Assembly (NCBI RefSeq): GCF_016920785.2
Contig: NW_024609857.1
Location: 134,657,094 to 134,721,093 of the forward strand
Origin: Ixodes scapularis
Taxonomy: Eukaryota > Arthropoda > Arachnida > Ixodida > Ixodidae
Direction of reading: 5' to 3'
Length of the DNA stretch: 64,000 bases
A program made the translations under genes and the position numbers. The notes beneath the pieces are model-generated. The model was not told the origin of the DNA, did not search any database, and saw only the letters and a program-made list of their open reading frames with translations. Positions 35,901 through 46,119 of the stretch are shown here, piece by piece (position 1 is the stretch's first letter; every line of letters begins with the position of its first letter).

Positions 35901-38900
35901 CTGTGCCAGGTATGGTGGTACCAAGACTGATGGTGTTGGGCTGGCGGAGTCACCTGCTTCATTTGAAACTTTCAATTAGATCCCCAGTCAAACTTGTGCC
36001 CCATAAAGTATCTGTGTGAAGTCTACAATGCTGAACCTTTTTCTAAAGATCCCACTTACTAGTCTCAACAAATGAATCTGAGAAACAGGAAGCCTCGGGA
36101 ATAATCTCCACTCCAGGCAGCACGGCTGGGCGGGTAACCAGCAGGTCTGCAAATGTATTTCCTCTTTACATTACCGAGCAAGACACACAAAAAATCGCCC
36201 CTCAGTAAGCAGGGGCTACTTGCAAACCGAGCTGATGCATGTACCGATCACCAGCCATCAGCGGACTGTAAGCCATATACAAGAAGAGACTGCTCAAAAA
36301 CATTACAATGCAAACACCCCAAGTTTCATACCGAGTCCATAAAACCCGAGTCCATAAAAGGCACACAAATATCATTCATAAACCTTTTACACTAACAGCT
36401 GCCTTTTGTAAGTTTTGTGGGGTTTGCAATGTCGTCTGCTGTCGAGCGTAACCAATGTCAACCGCGCACGCATGGGCTTTCTGCAAGGTGCACGGGAGAC
36501 CTCTGTGCGAGGAGGAAAGGTTTCTGTGGTGACCCTCGCTTTGTTTGTCGTCTGCCCGATCTCACCGTTCTGGGCAATTCGAGTTGAGGGCTCCAAAAGC
36601 CAGTGTGGCTCGCGACAACCGTCCAGAGGAAGCCTATTCACTGCAGACCAACAGCAAAGAGAAGACCCGTCCCGCACACACCGAAGTACCACTGCAATTA
36701 CAGCAACAGCTGCATTAAGGACGTTTTGCGGGGTTTGCAATGTTGGCATCGGCGTCGCGCATAATCAATCTTTGCCGTGAAAGCAGACAACAGCCTGGCT
36801 GAATGTCGCCGTCGTAGATCACCCTCCTCGCCGGTACAAACCTATGGAGGCCACTATGAGTCTGTCCCGCAGTGGCACCATTATCAACCTTGTTTTAGCA
36901 AAGGACATTACGACGTTCATCGAATGTCCTGCATTCCCAACCTACTGCAGCAATCACCGAGCACTTGTGGCAGTTGTTGGTGCCACTACCCACGTCAACG
37001 ACCAGACCGCTTGCCTAGCGACTGGGTGTCTGCGTTCTTACTACCGCTGCAAAAGGACAGCCTTCATCCTTTCTGTCACAATGTGCGTCAACACAATGCT
37101 GCCCCCACACTAAAATAATATAAAGCGGTATGCACATCACTGTCGTCAGACTATGCTCAAACATTTAACTCGCACTACAGTAAAACATCTGACCACTCTC
37201 GCTGTTTTGGAATCTTTTAGTTCTGATTAGGGTTGTATGTGTATTAAAATTTTTGTGCAAGAGCTTCAAATACGGTATTTGATATTCGCTGCTATATTTT
37301 GCCCATATTTTGGCAAAATGTAGCAGCGTGTAGCAGGGTTAGCCCCTTGGCGCAGTTTGGCGCAGCAATCACATGACTGGAGTCACGTTCAGGGCGCAAT
37401 TTAGCGCAAATGGCGTAGCACTTCCGTCACTCCATACACACCTGCCATGAACCCCAGCTTTGACCACACAAAAGATGGTCGAGCGTAAATTTTTTTTGAG
37501 TGCTGCAGCACTTCAAGCTGGGTGAATACCAAAATAAACTAATTGGCTAGTTATTCAGACAACCGTAGATGCAGACAAGTTCTGCTTTGTCCCGATGTGT
37601 CCTAATTCATGTCTTTCATCATATACCCTACTATTTCCATCATCCTGATCATTCCAACTATTTGTCCTTAAAAAGTGAACACTCGTACCTGGCTGTAAGA
37701 AACCTTCCTATATGGCAGGTCAAACGAAACGAAATCTCAAAAGCAATAGGCTTAATTTCATCTGCAAAGCACCCTTTACCGGAACGGCTGAAGTACCAAC
37801 TGTATTATGCGCAGATATATACCAAGGTTTATTACTGCTTTCTTGTCTGGGGTCAGAAATTGAGGACAAATATCACACATCTGCATTTATTACAAAAAAA
37901 AATCTGCTCGTCTAATGCACAATTGTGCTTATGACGCACGCACCGCTCCGCTTTTTGAGAAGTATAAAATTTTAAGCTTTGAACATCTCTACATTTATAA
38001 ACTTCCACCCTACATATTCCATGACCATAGACTTCAACAACCTAGCTATCCATCTGCATGCACTAGACCCGACCACCATGACATTATTTGGACTAATTAA
38101 CCAAAATATGTTAATTAACTTTTTGATTAGTGGTCTCATGGGCCATTTCGCAAGTGCAGTTTTAAAGACGGCAATTATAAGAGCTTAATCAGATTAAAGC
38201 AATTTGCAAAAAGGCAAGGGGCTACTTGATATTTATCTATCGACTTTTGCATTTTCTTCGCCAGATTAAAGAACCGCACGCAGCAACAGTGCAGGATGCG
38301 GAGGGCGACGTACCCATTTTGTGCACTTGTCATTACCTCGACGGGCGAATTTGCCAAGAACGCGCTGGTGACGAGCCGCCTGAAACGACTACCGTGAAAT
38401 TTCCAGCAAGCGCCCCCACTTCAGCAAAAGCCCCCCCCCCCACCCCACACAACTTCACTGCTAATTTCACATTTTCACGCCGTTCCGGGAAAGCGCCCCC
38501 ACTCCCCGCTACGCACCCGGATCACGCACCGTGCTAACCACGCCCAAGCAACACTGGCCTGTGAAATTCAGTCCAAGAATCCAATCCAACCTTACTTTGC
38601 AGCCCTATCGCCACGCGCCACTCTGGCTTTGTTTTGGAGGTGTCAGATCGGCTATGCATTCTTACAAAACGTATATCAGACGTCTCAACACATCAAGCTC
38701 GACCCGCTATGGGAATGGGACCAGAATTTTGAGTTTGCTACAGCCAAACTACGGGAAAGCCAAACTTCGACGAAAGGTAATAACGGTGCGCCGGTGTTCA
38801 GTGAATACGTGGACGACGCGCTTTTTGAATACCTGGAGCGCAAGAGAAGTGCAGAATGAGCCGTTAGCAACCTACTTCTTTCTGAGCAGGCTGTCAAAAT

Positions 38901-41900
38901 AGCCAACGGCATGCAGTTGGGAAACATCGCGGAATGCTGCAGACTTTTTCTTGCGACCGACTCTGAGGAGTCTTTTGGTGGTTTTGAAAGTGAATAACGT
39001 AGCAGTGACATATCTTTGGCCTAATAAAGTCTATGTTCTCAGAGATAGATCAAATATTAAATTCGTGCGCATGCGCTTTTTTTCTTCTTCCGTCGGAAAA
39101 ATTTTGTCGCCATCTTGAATTCGGTGCCATTCCGGGATAGCCAGCCCGCCCGCCCGCCCCCCCCCCCCCCCCTTCCAGGTAATTTTGACTTGCGTGGGGA
39201 GGGGGGGGGGGGGCGCTTGCTCGAAATTTTGCAGTATTTAACTGTTTTGTGCACTGATAGGTGCGCAACTTCTTGAGCTGTTACAGCATGTGGTTTTCGA
39301 ATCAGGTAATGAATCCCAAAATTGCACCATTAGCATCTCAAAGCCCCTCGAGTTTTCACAACTTGTTTCAATTGGGTTAGCCCTTGAAATCACTCGTTTT
39401 AAAACTGCAATTCCAACATGGTCTGTTACACCATTAATTAAAAAATTAACAATTTTTTATTGATTAGCCAAAATATTGTACAATTATCCAGGGTTATCCA
39501 ATCACCTAATGCCCGCCAAGTCACAGAAACACAGTGAAGATGGAATCCACGTAGCAGTGAGCGCCATTTTTTGAAAAATATTCTGATTGAAAAATATTTC
39601 CCAAATAACAGACAAATATTTAAAAACAAAGGGGACCTACATGTGCCTCTAACTGAGGAGGGAACTTGTCCGTTTTTCCTATTGTACCCAGTCTCAGTGG
39701 CACCGAAGGGCTCCTAAAGGAAAGAAGCATACCGATCCTGTCCAGGAGAGCTTCCTGCAGCCTCCTTGTCAGCTGCCGCTCGACCAGGAACTCCCCCTGC
39801 ATTACCACGAGCTCTGCCCGCAAGGCCGCATTTTCCTCCTCCAGCTGGCTCTGAAGAGGGTTCATTCTCTCCTCAGGCTTTGCTGGCTGTGGCCCTTTCC
39901 CCTTGCCACTGTTAGGAACCTTGGGACCATCTCTCTTCTGCTTTTTTGGTACCTGTATATTAGGCCACAATAATATGAGCAAGAACTGAAATGAGGGCTT
40001 ATAAGAATTACAATGTTTTGGAGCTCCTTTTTTGAGCTGCATAGATCGAATCAATAAATTTTACAAGAATGATTGTGACTTACTTCTTGCAGGACAGGAT
40101 GGCCCCTGACATTTATGAAATGAAAAGCTATTGAATATGCGTAAACACCATCCTTACGACACCTAACAGAAAATAGATGCCTGCGCACTCGGCAAAGTTT
40201 GAGAGCCGGTCAAAGCAATCCACGTGCCAATGACATAGCGGAGCTTAGAACAATCAAACGGCAGCTGAAAGTGACTTTCCCTGCCTTCCGCGATATTGCA
40301 CATTTTCTTGACTACTCGTCAATTGCATGACGACAACAGCGGAAAGGTGCCAGCTTCCAAGGCGGAGGCACTGGACACTGCCATCTTTTTGTTGTTGTGC
40401 AAACATATTTGGTAAGGTTGCATGAAAAGTAGCCAAGATAATGTAAAACATGGCTTGGGGGGCGAGGGGGGAGGGGGTCATTTTCAGCTGATGAATAAAA
40501 TTCTGGTTTATGATTCTTACGCCGCTCTACAATCTTGGTGTGTGCGCTCTCCACTTCTAAGATGCCACAAACACGTAAAGGAAATCCATGTCCTAAAACC
40601 TCACTTTACATGTACGCTCAGAGACCATGACAACTACCGGCCAGGTGACGTAGCAATACATATGGCAAGACTGAGGCACAACATTATCAAAGGGGCTGAG
40701 GAGCTGTCCGAGATTGTCTATTTGTGGTTTTAACTCAATCTATATTAGAGCACGAGAAGCCATCACTCGTGATCGGCTGACAAGCGCCGTTCAACCACGT
40801 TCGGCCAGGCTCGGGTGGTGCCATCTGTAGGTCTGAGATGTCACAACCTTTTATCACATTTTTAAGGGGGTACGGAAACAAAAATTGAAATATTCAGATT
40901 TCGTTCGGAAATGAGTAAAGCATGACGGATAATAACCGTAAATGATAATCGCACGTTTGTATTTTGAACGACTGGCTATATTTTTCGTTCCAAACGGTGC
41001 ACTCGAGCAAGCACTCGAAGAGAAGCGAACGGAGAGCGCAATGAGTCATGGGATATCCGGCGCAAACAAAAACAGAAAGATTTCCCGCGTTCGTGGAGTA
41101 GCAAGGCAGGCGTGGTTATGAGCTTTGCCCTTAATGGCGTTGTCAGCGTTGTGGTGGTGTCAATAGCGTCAGCATGTTACAACCGAGCCGTTCGAAGCAC
41201 CCGTAATGTGACAAGCGTGTGGCTGGCCCAAGGAGCACGTAGCTTCCACAATACTGTCAGCTTAGGCCTGAACAGGGTGGTGAAAACAACTTTTGTTCGA
41301 GTTTTGAGCGACGGGCTAATCTTCTAGGGAGAAAATGGCGGTGTCCGGTTGCACGAACGAGGGTTCGAGAAAGAGGGGAGTCCTTCCTTTCCGTCTTCTT
41401 GGACCGTTTGGTACAATACGCGATTTGTGAGTTCAGCTAGGAGGAAAGCTAAGAAGGAAAATGTTGAAATTCCAAAGGGCGGCGCTGCTCCGAAGGAATC
41501 TGCTACGTCACGACTACGTAGCAAGTTCCCCAACGCTGCTAGATTACCTTCCAAAGAGGCTCCGCATGCATCCACGAGGTGCACATTGAAAGATTGTTTA
41601 TTTAGCTTTAAAATTACGGAAGACTGGTGTTTTTGAGGTTAGGGTGCAACATGCAACACATTCAAGCTAGAAAATGAGCGCTGGAATTTCATTTCCCTAC
41701 CCCTTTAATATTGAAGTAATGAGTTGGCTGCACACCATTGTAATTTTTTTTTTGATGCTTTGAAGCACCTAAATTGAGTTACAGCCATAAATAGACCATC
41801 TGACACGGGCGCTTTGAACCGTCGTTGAGTCTATGACAGTTAACACGCACACCACAAACCGAGGCTCTGTTAACACATTTAATATCCTGTACTGTTTAGA

Positions 41901-44900
41901 CACCTGCAAGTTGTATAGCACCAATTAAGTTCAAACAATTTTCACTACCAGTATTATCTTTTTAATGATAAATATGCTATTAAATGTGCCGAAGTTGAAA
42001 ACATAAAAATCGACTGCAGCAGAACTCTGCATCAATTGGAAAAAAGAAACAGTAAATCTTTTTTGGGTTATTAATCCTTGCAAACGTTTACTTTCATCAA
42101 CGTGGTCATACACCAATTTTAACATTATGTTCTTTTCTACCTTTGTGAGCTGCAGGCTTTTTGCCTTGTGTGGCTGTCTTCAGTAAAAAAAAATAATTCC
42201 ACAACAACTCTTTCACATTGACACAGCAATTTGAAAGTAATTACGATAATTTTTATTTAAATTTTTGCCAAACAATTTTCTTTTACTATATTTTGCCACC
42301 AAGGGGAGAGGCACAACAGCACATGCGCATCCGTTCTTCTGCAAGAATGACAGTCAGTTCCCGCAATTCTTGTATAGAAAATGGCGTACCATTGCGATTC
42401 CCACGATTACCAGCAACCTCCACCCTTCCCCGCGCCCCGTTGTTCGGCAGCACCAAGAGTTGCAGAGTGAATTTTACGACAGTGTGAAATGCGGGACATT
42501 CTGAAGATTCTGGAATTTCTCGCATGACGCAAGACACGAGCCCTTAATGCGGGACAGTCCCACAAGTGGTGGGACGGGTGGTCACCCTAGCCCCAACTGT
42601 GATTGAAACTGAACTGAGATGGTGCTACACGGCTCTCTAGAACCCAGTTGAAGCTAAAACAAAACTAGTTCTTGTGCCACATGATCAGTCTAATTGCTAA
42701 GGTAGTTTACTCGGAGACACACCTTTTATTTATTCATTATGTTCAATACCTTGTTGCTTTTTAGCGGCGTTTACACAAGTACCAAAACAGATTCAGGGCT
42801 AGGTTGCACATATTTTAGTCTAGGTGGTGCAAGCTACCGCCCGCAGGTTATAAATGGGCTATTTGCCCATTTATAAACCTGGTCCTTCTGCAATCTTCTC
42901 TCGTTTGGTGGCTCGTTTTAGCGGAAGCTCGGACGCCTAAACCTATTCCTTCCTAGAATATCTGCTGCTACAATTTTTTCGAGACGCCTCTCCCTGCATT
43001 CCAAAACAGTAAGCGCCTCGCAAACAATGGTCGACGGCAGTGGTCCCGCCGACAGGTGCCATTTGACTTCCGTTGGGGAAGTCCCTTCAGTTGAACTGAG
43101 GTAGGGGAGCTCAGTTGAGCTCGACTGCGGCTCGATGACAGTTGGTGCCGCTGTGTAACTCCGGCCGATCGCGATTGAGTCAACTGTCATTCACTCAATG
43201 GCAGTTGAGAGCACCCGTGTAACTAGGGTAATAGAAACCTTCTTAGTGCCCCTTAAATATATTGTTTCACTGTTAGCTGGCATTGATTTAGAAATATGTT
43301 TAAAACCAAAATTACAAAATTGTGCAAAATTTGGTGGCAGACAGAGCTTGCAAACATACGGAGACAAATAGGAGACGCTGCGGCCCCATTTTCTCTTAAA
43401 CATTTTCGATAACTGCCCATAAATTTGTATTTTGTTGATGCAACGTTCTGAAACTTCGGCACTTTGCTTCAGCCGATAGGTCTACGTTCTTGGAGAGTTC
43501 GAGCTCGCCGTGATGTCTAGTTTACTGTTGCAGCCCGAAAAACACTGCTTGGTTTTCTCGCAAACTCCTTGCACTCTCTTGCCTAGGAACGCGGAGCGGT
43601 TACAGATATAGCAGAATTAGAAAAATGTAGTGTCTAGAGTACCGTCCGACGGCACTCTTGCAGAGCATTCAAGTGCCGTCCGACGGTACTCCACTCACGC
43701 GTTCAAGTGCCGTCCGAAAATCTCGTATTAAACGAGTTCTCAAAAAATTTTTTCTAAGCTGTAATGTAGCTTAGTGGTAAGATGTGTGCTCCCTAAGCAA
43801 GCGGTCCCGGGTTCGATCCCCAATGCGGGCTTATTTTTCTTTCTATTGCTCGAAAAGTTTGTTTTGTCGACGCATTTGGCGATACTTACATTTCTTTTTT
43901 ACGATTAACAATTGAAAAAACGTATGTTGTTGACGAATCTTCGCTGAACAAAATGGTATGGGACTTCGTTTCTGGAGGTGCATGGGTGAAACTGGGGCTT
44001 GGTTTGCCGGCTGGACGTCGCGAAGCGGCGTATACGGCGAGGCCAAATGAGTCAATAAATTTGTAATTAGCAGCGACATACCGTCACCGCGAAGCGGCGT
44101 GAACGCAGGCGGGGGGCTGTGTCAAGGGGTGTCCAAACAGGACACTACAAAACGCACGACTCCGACAAATCGTCAAAATTGAAGCGGACGCTTCTATTTT
44201 TACGATTCGTCGGAGTCGTGAAAATTTTTCAAGGAGTCGTGAAAATTTTCACGACCACAACTTCTCTCCTCGCCTCCTCCACTTTTCTCTGACGTCGGTG
44301 CCCGTGAGATTTGACGTCACACGCCACCTGCGTCTGGCTCACCTCGCCAACGCGTACCGCAGTCGCCTCGGCTCGAAGGCCAAGGAGGTCAGGCTTCGGG
44401 TGGCTTTGGGACATTCTTGCGTCGAAGGGTGCGTTTCGGTCGCCCTGGCTCAGCTTTCTTTGTCAAAATCCACGTTCGTAGCTCAAAAAAAAATAAATAA
44501 AGTGCAGTGCGCAACAGTGAGACTTTTAATTGTATGTAGAAACACTGAGAACTTAAGAATATATCATTTATTTCATTAAACTCCAAACCAACCAGGTTTG
44601 TTTGTCTATGAGATACGTTAGGAACAAGAGCCACGGGAATCCAATCCAATCCACAGAAGTGCTGGAAGATGACAAGACTATGGTGCCTGGAACGCATCTC
44701 CGACTGGTGTGTTTACCGCGGCCAAAAAAAGTGGTCCCTTGATTTCCGCCTGATGACGTCATAGAAGCGTCATGCTGTCGCCGGTCGCGACCCTGGCGGT
44801 GTCTCAACAGCTGTCGTGTCTATAGCAGACGCCTGTTCTGCTGCAGGTCGCTCCCCACTGTGACAGTCCACAGTAGCAGCTGCCGAAAGTTGGGACGCCT

Positions 44901-46119
44901 GGGACGCCGTGACGACAGCGACACTCGCGTTCGCTTGCGCTTTTCGCCAGAATCCCTAAAGCCAACCACCGGGATTGCGACAGTCAACAGCATGACACTC
45001 CGGCTTATGTGACGTCATTTGTTGCCACTTGGGGACCACTTTTGGTGTATGGGCAGCATAGGACGCTTAACACACCAGTCGGAGACGCGCTCCAGGCACC
45101 ATAACACGACCTTGGATACCACGCGCGCTCGCCTGGCTTGCCCCCTCACACTCTAATCTTTCCTTTCCCGTTTTCGGGACTTGAAAAACGGCGGAGGTCT
45201 TGAGCGATCGACCGACAGCCAACAAAGCGTGTGAGTGGCTCTCCAGACCCACGTGATGAGCGGAGCAAGGCCGCCGTGGAGGAAGCGAGGGGGAGATTTG
45301 ACGGGGGAAAGTTTCCCCCCGGCAGCCTTGACGGAGGGAAATTTCCCCCCGACGGCCGGTAGCGGAGCGCGGCACGATTTGCCGGAGTCGTGAGTTTTGT
45401 AGTATCCTGCTTGGACAGGCCTTTAACGAGCTCCCGTGATACACGCGTCATCCGAGTTTCTTTCGGACGGCACTTGTAGGCGCGAGTGGAGTGCCGTCGG
45501 ACGGCACTGTAGACAGAGCAAAAAATCTGTTGAGGTTACCATACAATACACACAAATACTTACTCTTGGTCGAACTTCAGTATTCTCAATAATGACGGGA
45601 ATTGCTAGGCGGGCAGCTTGCATCTTCTTGATCAGATCTTTTTTGGTCTCTGTTACAATAAGCAAAAAAAGTATTGAGTACGTCAAAATAGACCGCAAAC
45701 AGAAAAGTAATACAAGGCACGTTCGCCAACAGAAACCCAGATGTCATCTTTTGATTCTTTCTTGATAGCATCAGAAACATCAAATAACTAAGCGGGAAAC
45801 AGGAAGTAAAGCACTCACCTCCGAGCATCGTAATATTAGCCGGATAGTAATTTTCCTCTTCGCCCGCCTCCGAGCGCCAGTAGGCGAGCTTCACGACTGT
45901 GGGATCGAGGTCGTCGATACTCGCCGGTCTAAACTTTTTTATCAAAGTTACCGGCAAAATCGATTTTTCGCCATCGAGGTATTTCACATACGCGTACATG
46001 TTTAGTTTCTCAACTGCAGTTTCTGGCAGCGCGCTTTCTGATCGGTTCACATTGTTTCCAGGCGCCGTGGAACTTTTTGGATTAAACGTAGACAACAAAT
46101 GGATAAGGTTTTTCAGCAA
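23785..46119 (-). CDS. BEN domain-containing protein, seven exons, intact
   Basis: Exons in transcript order are 46119-45819, 45649-45564, 39952-39733, 36146-36060, 35968-35553, 29759-29561 and 23906-23785. Every junction has a GT donor and AG acceptor, and the phases agree, giving 1,431 nt and 476 residues. Residues about 41-100 form a compact module starting MYAYVKYLDG and holding LIKKFRP and YYPANI. Residues about 155-200 are a Glu/Leu/Arg coiled coil, 235-370 are Pro/Ala-rich, and 371-476 are a BEN domain with the NRSLTG and LTPQKLKYI signatures. BEN domains of known proteins bind DNA or chromatin, often as repressors, so a nuclear DNA-binding role is inferred. Met-41 (45,999) is an alternative start, because the decayed paralogue at 4.55 kb begins at the equivalent Met. 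The gene diverges from the Tnp2-like gene. Its introns hold many transposons but its exons are clean. The acceptor of exon 5 is the weakest boundary; a site 12 nt further in keeps the same frame. Confidence 0.82.
24227..25888 (-). mobile_element. Decayed hAT-family element in the last BEN intron
   Basis: The ends share GGTGTCTACC and the CCCTGACTTTTCCAGG block in inverted form, flanked by AGCCTAAC and AGCCCAAC (7 of 8 identical). On the minus strand, broken frames read YCTMCCKKFSLSNMGNRAIT followed by HVEGKKH, a BED-like zinc finger (CxxC...HxxxxH). Further on they read KVGYTICHGIGPYF and FDEFMNKVTRREKMDMLVRY, typical of one invertebrate hAT lineage. Frameshifts around 24,640 and 24,850 and a missing C-terminal half make it inactive. 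Confidence 0.68.
26170..27770. repeat. Long inverted repeat (foldback), 0.7-kb arms
   Basis: The left arm (about 26,170-26,875) and right arm (about 26,885-27,770) are inverted copies sharing TTATCCTAATATTTATGTTT, CACACCCGGCGGCAGAAATT, CTAATTAGAGCCACA and the GATGAGAG ends. The right arm carries about 170 bp (27,300-27,470) absent from the left. It lies in the last BEN intron, so the pre-mRNA can form a long hairpin. Confidence 0.8.
28003..28290 (+). repeat. tRNA-derived SINE
   Basis: An RNA polymerase III box A-like TGGCCGAGTGG (28,008-28,018) and box B-like GGTTCGATCCC (28,083-28,093) head the element, in a Leu/Ser-type tRNA arrangement with a variable arm. The tail reads GTTAAAGACCCCAGGCTAGC, shared with the copy at 9.25-9.48 kb. 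Confidence 0.7.
29561..29759 (-). CDS. BEN gene exon 6 (BEN domain, first part)
   Basis: The acceptor is CTACTTTCAG|CCA in phase 0 and the donor ATTCGCC|GTAAGT in phase 1. It reads PFLEPGDMEAL, DSIFVRDICRALWPD, RNRSLTGTPC and ALTPQKLKYIR, which covers the BEN core helices including the characteristic RSLTG turn. Confidence 0.82.
29837..30826. mobile_element. TTAA-flanked nonautonomous element (AGGGGCCCTGCAAG ends)
   Basis: Ends AGGGGCCCTGCAAG and its near complement CTTGCAAGGCCCCT are bounded by TTAA on both sides (29,833-29,836 and 30,827-30,830). TTAA duplication is typical of piggyBac elements. It contains a 36-bp perfect palindrome and no transposase. Confidence 0.68.
30292..30327. repeat. 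36-bp perfect palindrome
   Basis: CTCCGAGCGTTCCGAAGG is followed directly by its exact complement with no loop. Confidence 0.92.
31196..31800 (+). mobile_element. Pogo-like element remnant
   Basis: A terminal-repeat-like start (ATTGCGTGTAAGGGCCGCAC, with the CCGCACCCCC block repeated about 65 bp on) precedes a frame at 31,687 reading MGKYHFNSHTGFKSKVAAHA. This resembles the N-terminal helix-turn-helix start of CENPB/pogo-type transposases. It stops after about 37 residues. Confidence 0.45.
32188..33020. mobile_element. TTAA-flanked element (AGGTGTTATGACAC ends)
   Basis: Left end AGGTGTTATGACAC and right complement AGGGTTATGACAC are bounded by TTAA (32,184-32,187 and 33,021-33,024). A 169-residue frame at 32,392-32,901 lies inside, but it has no recognisable motif and its antisense strand is equally open. 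Confidence 0.58.
33405..35087. mobile_element. TTAA-type element (AGGGTAACTCGG ends)
   Basis: Left AGGGTAACTCGGGTCCATAG and right complement AGGGCGACTCCGGCCAAAG, with TTAA on the left and TTAG on the right. The interior holds no recognised coding sequence. Confidence 0.45.
35380..35530. repeat. Short MITE-like inverted repeat
   Basis: GTCAGTGAAAAGTCAAGAAT followed by GAAGGGCGAG returns inverted as CTCGCCCTTCGTTCTTGAAC followed by TGTCATTGAC. It abuts the Pro/Ala-rich exon of the BEN gene. Confidence 0.6.
35553..35968 (-). CDS. BEN gene exon 5 (Pro/Ala-rich repeat exon)
   Basis: This exon encodes about 139 residues dominated by P, A, L, V and Q in short repeats such as LPQPVL and APVPQAL, ending at donor CAG|GTGAAA in phase 0. 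Without splicing the frame stops two codons after that donor, which supports its use. The underlying DNA is a degenerate minisatellite of 15-30 bp units, so length polymorphism between alleles is likely. Confidence 0.66.
36060..36146 (-). CDS. BEN gene exon 4
   Basis: This 87-nt exon sits between acceptor TTTGCAG|ACC and donor ACTA|GTAAGT and keeps phase 1 on both sides. It reads DLLVTRPAVLPGVEII followed by an acidic-polar tail. It could be skipped without changing frame, so it may be an alternative exon. Confidence 0.66.
36844..37113 (+). pseudogene. LINE endonuclease-like fragment
   Basis: The frame reads RSGTIINLVLAKDITTFIEC, CPAFPTYCSNHRALVAVV, resembling the end of an apurinic endonuclease domain of non-LTR retrotransposons (GTxIDLVxxxN ... 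YFSDHKALV). The usual Asp and Lys are replaced by Asn and Arg. It may belong with the reverse-transcriptase tail 0.6 kb downstream. Confidence 0.42.
37700..38060 (+). pseudogene. LINE reverse-transcriptase C-terminal remnant
   Basis: KRNEISKAIGLISSAKHPLP, RLKYQLYYAQIYTKVYYCFL, VWGQKLRTNITHLHLLQKK and, in a shifted frame, YDARTAPLFEKYKILSFEHL match the thumb/C-terminal region of CR1/L2-like reverse transcriptases. A frameshift near 37,915 separates the parts. Confidence 0.62.
38096..38190 (+). repeat. Dispersed short repeat (TTAATTAACTTTTTGATTAG)
   Basis: The segment TTAATTAACTTTTTGATTAG plus TCTCATGGGCCATTTCGCAA plus GTGCAGTTTTAAA recurs at about 24,118-24,215 (plus) and inverted at about 39,385-39,475. 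It is probably the tail of a retroelement. Confidence 0.55.
38390..39240 (+). mobile_element. Internally deleted pogo/CENPB-type element
   Basis: Inverted ends GAAATTTCCAGCAAGCGCCC and AAAATTTCGAGCAAGCGCCC bound 0.85 kb. Inside, the frame at 38,629-38,859 reads NGAPVFSEYVDDALFEYLERKR, stops, then continues AVSNLLLSEQAVKIANGMQL, as in the CENPB-type DNA-binding part of pogo transposases. It jumps directly to an acidic C-terminal tail (DSEESFGGFESE, stop, AATAAA). The catalytic core is missing. Confidence 0.52.
39733..39952 (-). CDS. BEN gene exon 3 (basic linker and coiled coil)
   Basis: The acceptor is AATATACAG|GTACC and the donor GATCG|GTATGC, leaving phase 1. It encodes a Lys/Pro-rich linker (VPKKQKRDGPK) and then a heptad-like helix (LQSQLEEENAALRAELV, RRLQEALLDRI) expected to dimerise. 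The decayed copy at 2.81-2.62 kb has the same helix and a donor at the same place. Confidence 0.78.
40866..41704. mobile_element. TTAA-flanked element (GGGGGTACGG ends)
   Basis: Left GGGGGTACGGAAACAAAAAT and right complement AGGGGTAGGGAAATGAAAT are bounded by TTAA (40,862-40,865 and 41,705-41,708). The interior is noncoding. Confidence 0.6.
42485..42592. mobile_element. Solo end of a hAT-type element
   Basis: The segment ending GCGGGACAGTCCCACAAGTG then GTGGGACGGGTGGTCACCCTAG has the layout of a familiar hAT terminus (complement CTAGGGTGACCACCCGTCCC). The opposite end was not found. Confidence 0.4.
42846..42881. repeat. 15-bp-stem hairpin
   Basis: AGGTTATAAATGGGC and GCCCATTTATAAACCT pair across a 5-nt loop. 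Confidence 0.8.
43631..45520. mobile_element. Composite of nested inverted repeats
   Basis: Three inverted pairs are nested. The outer ends carry GTGCCGTCCGACGGCACT near 43,650 and 45,500. The middle pair is GGACACTACAAAACGCACGA near 44,140 and its complement near 45,400. The inner pair is GGTGCCTGGAACGCATCTCC near 44,681 and its complement near 45,100. The left outer end has an extra 40-bp unit. No transposase is recognised. It ends about 40 bp from BEN exon 2. Confidence 0.6.
43761..43831 (+). tRNA. tRNA-like sequence (probable pseudogene or SINE head)
   Basis: It has a good box A (TAGCTTAGTGG at 43,767-43,777) and box B (GGTTCGATCCC at 43,810-43,820) spaced as in a tRNA. The acceptor ends do not pair (GTAATGT against ATGCGGGC) and the anticodon stem is poor, so it is unlikely to be a functional tRNA. 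Confidence 0.4.
45564..45649 (-). CDS. BEN gene exon 2
   Basis: This 86-nt exon lies between acceptor TGTAACAG and donor AGA|GTAAGT. Joined to exon 1 it restores phase 0 and reads ETKKDLIKKMQ followed by a short hydrophobic-charged stretch ending EVRPR. It is basic and probably a linker. Confidence 0.72.
45819..46119 (-). CDS. BEN gene exon 1 (N-terminal module)
   Basis: This exon encodes residues 1-100 and ends in phase 1 at donor GGAG|GTGAGT. The segment from Met-41 (MYAYVKYL, LIKKFRP, DDLDP, YWRS, YYPANI) is the part shared with the decayed copy at 4.55-3.82 kb. The first 40 residues are polar and unconserved, so translation may start at Met-41. Confidence 0.75.

Noticed and set aside
43761..43831. 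Functional tRNA gene
   Set aside because: Boxes A and B are good but the acceptor stem does not pair and the anticodon stem is weak, so it is listed only as tRNA-like.
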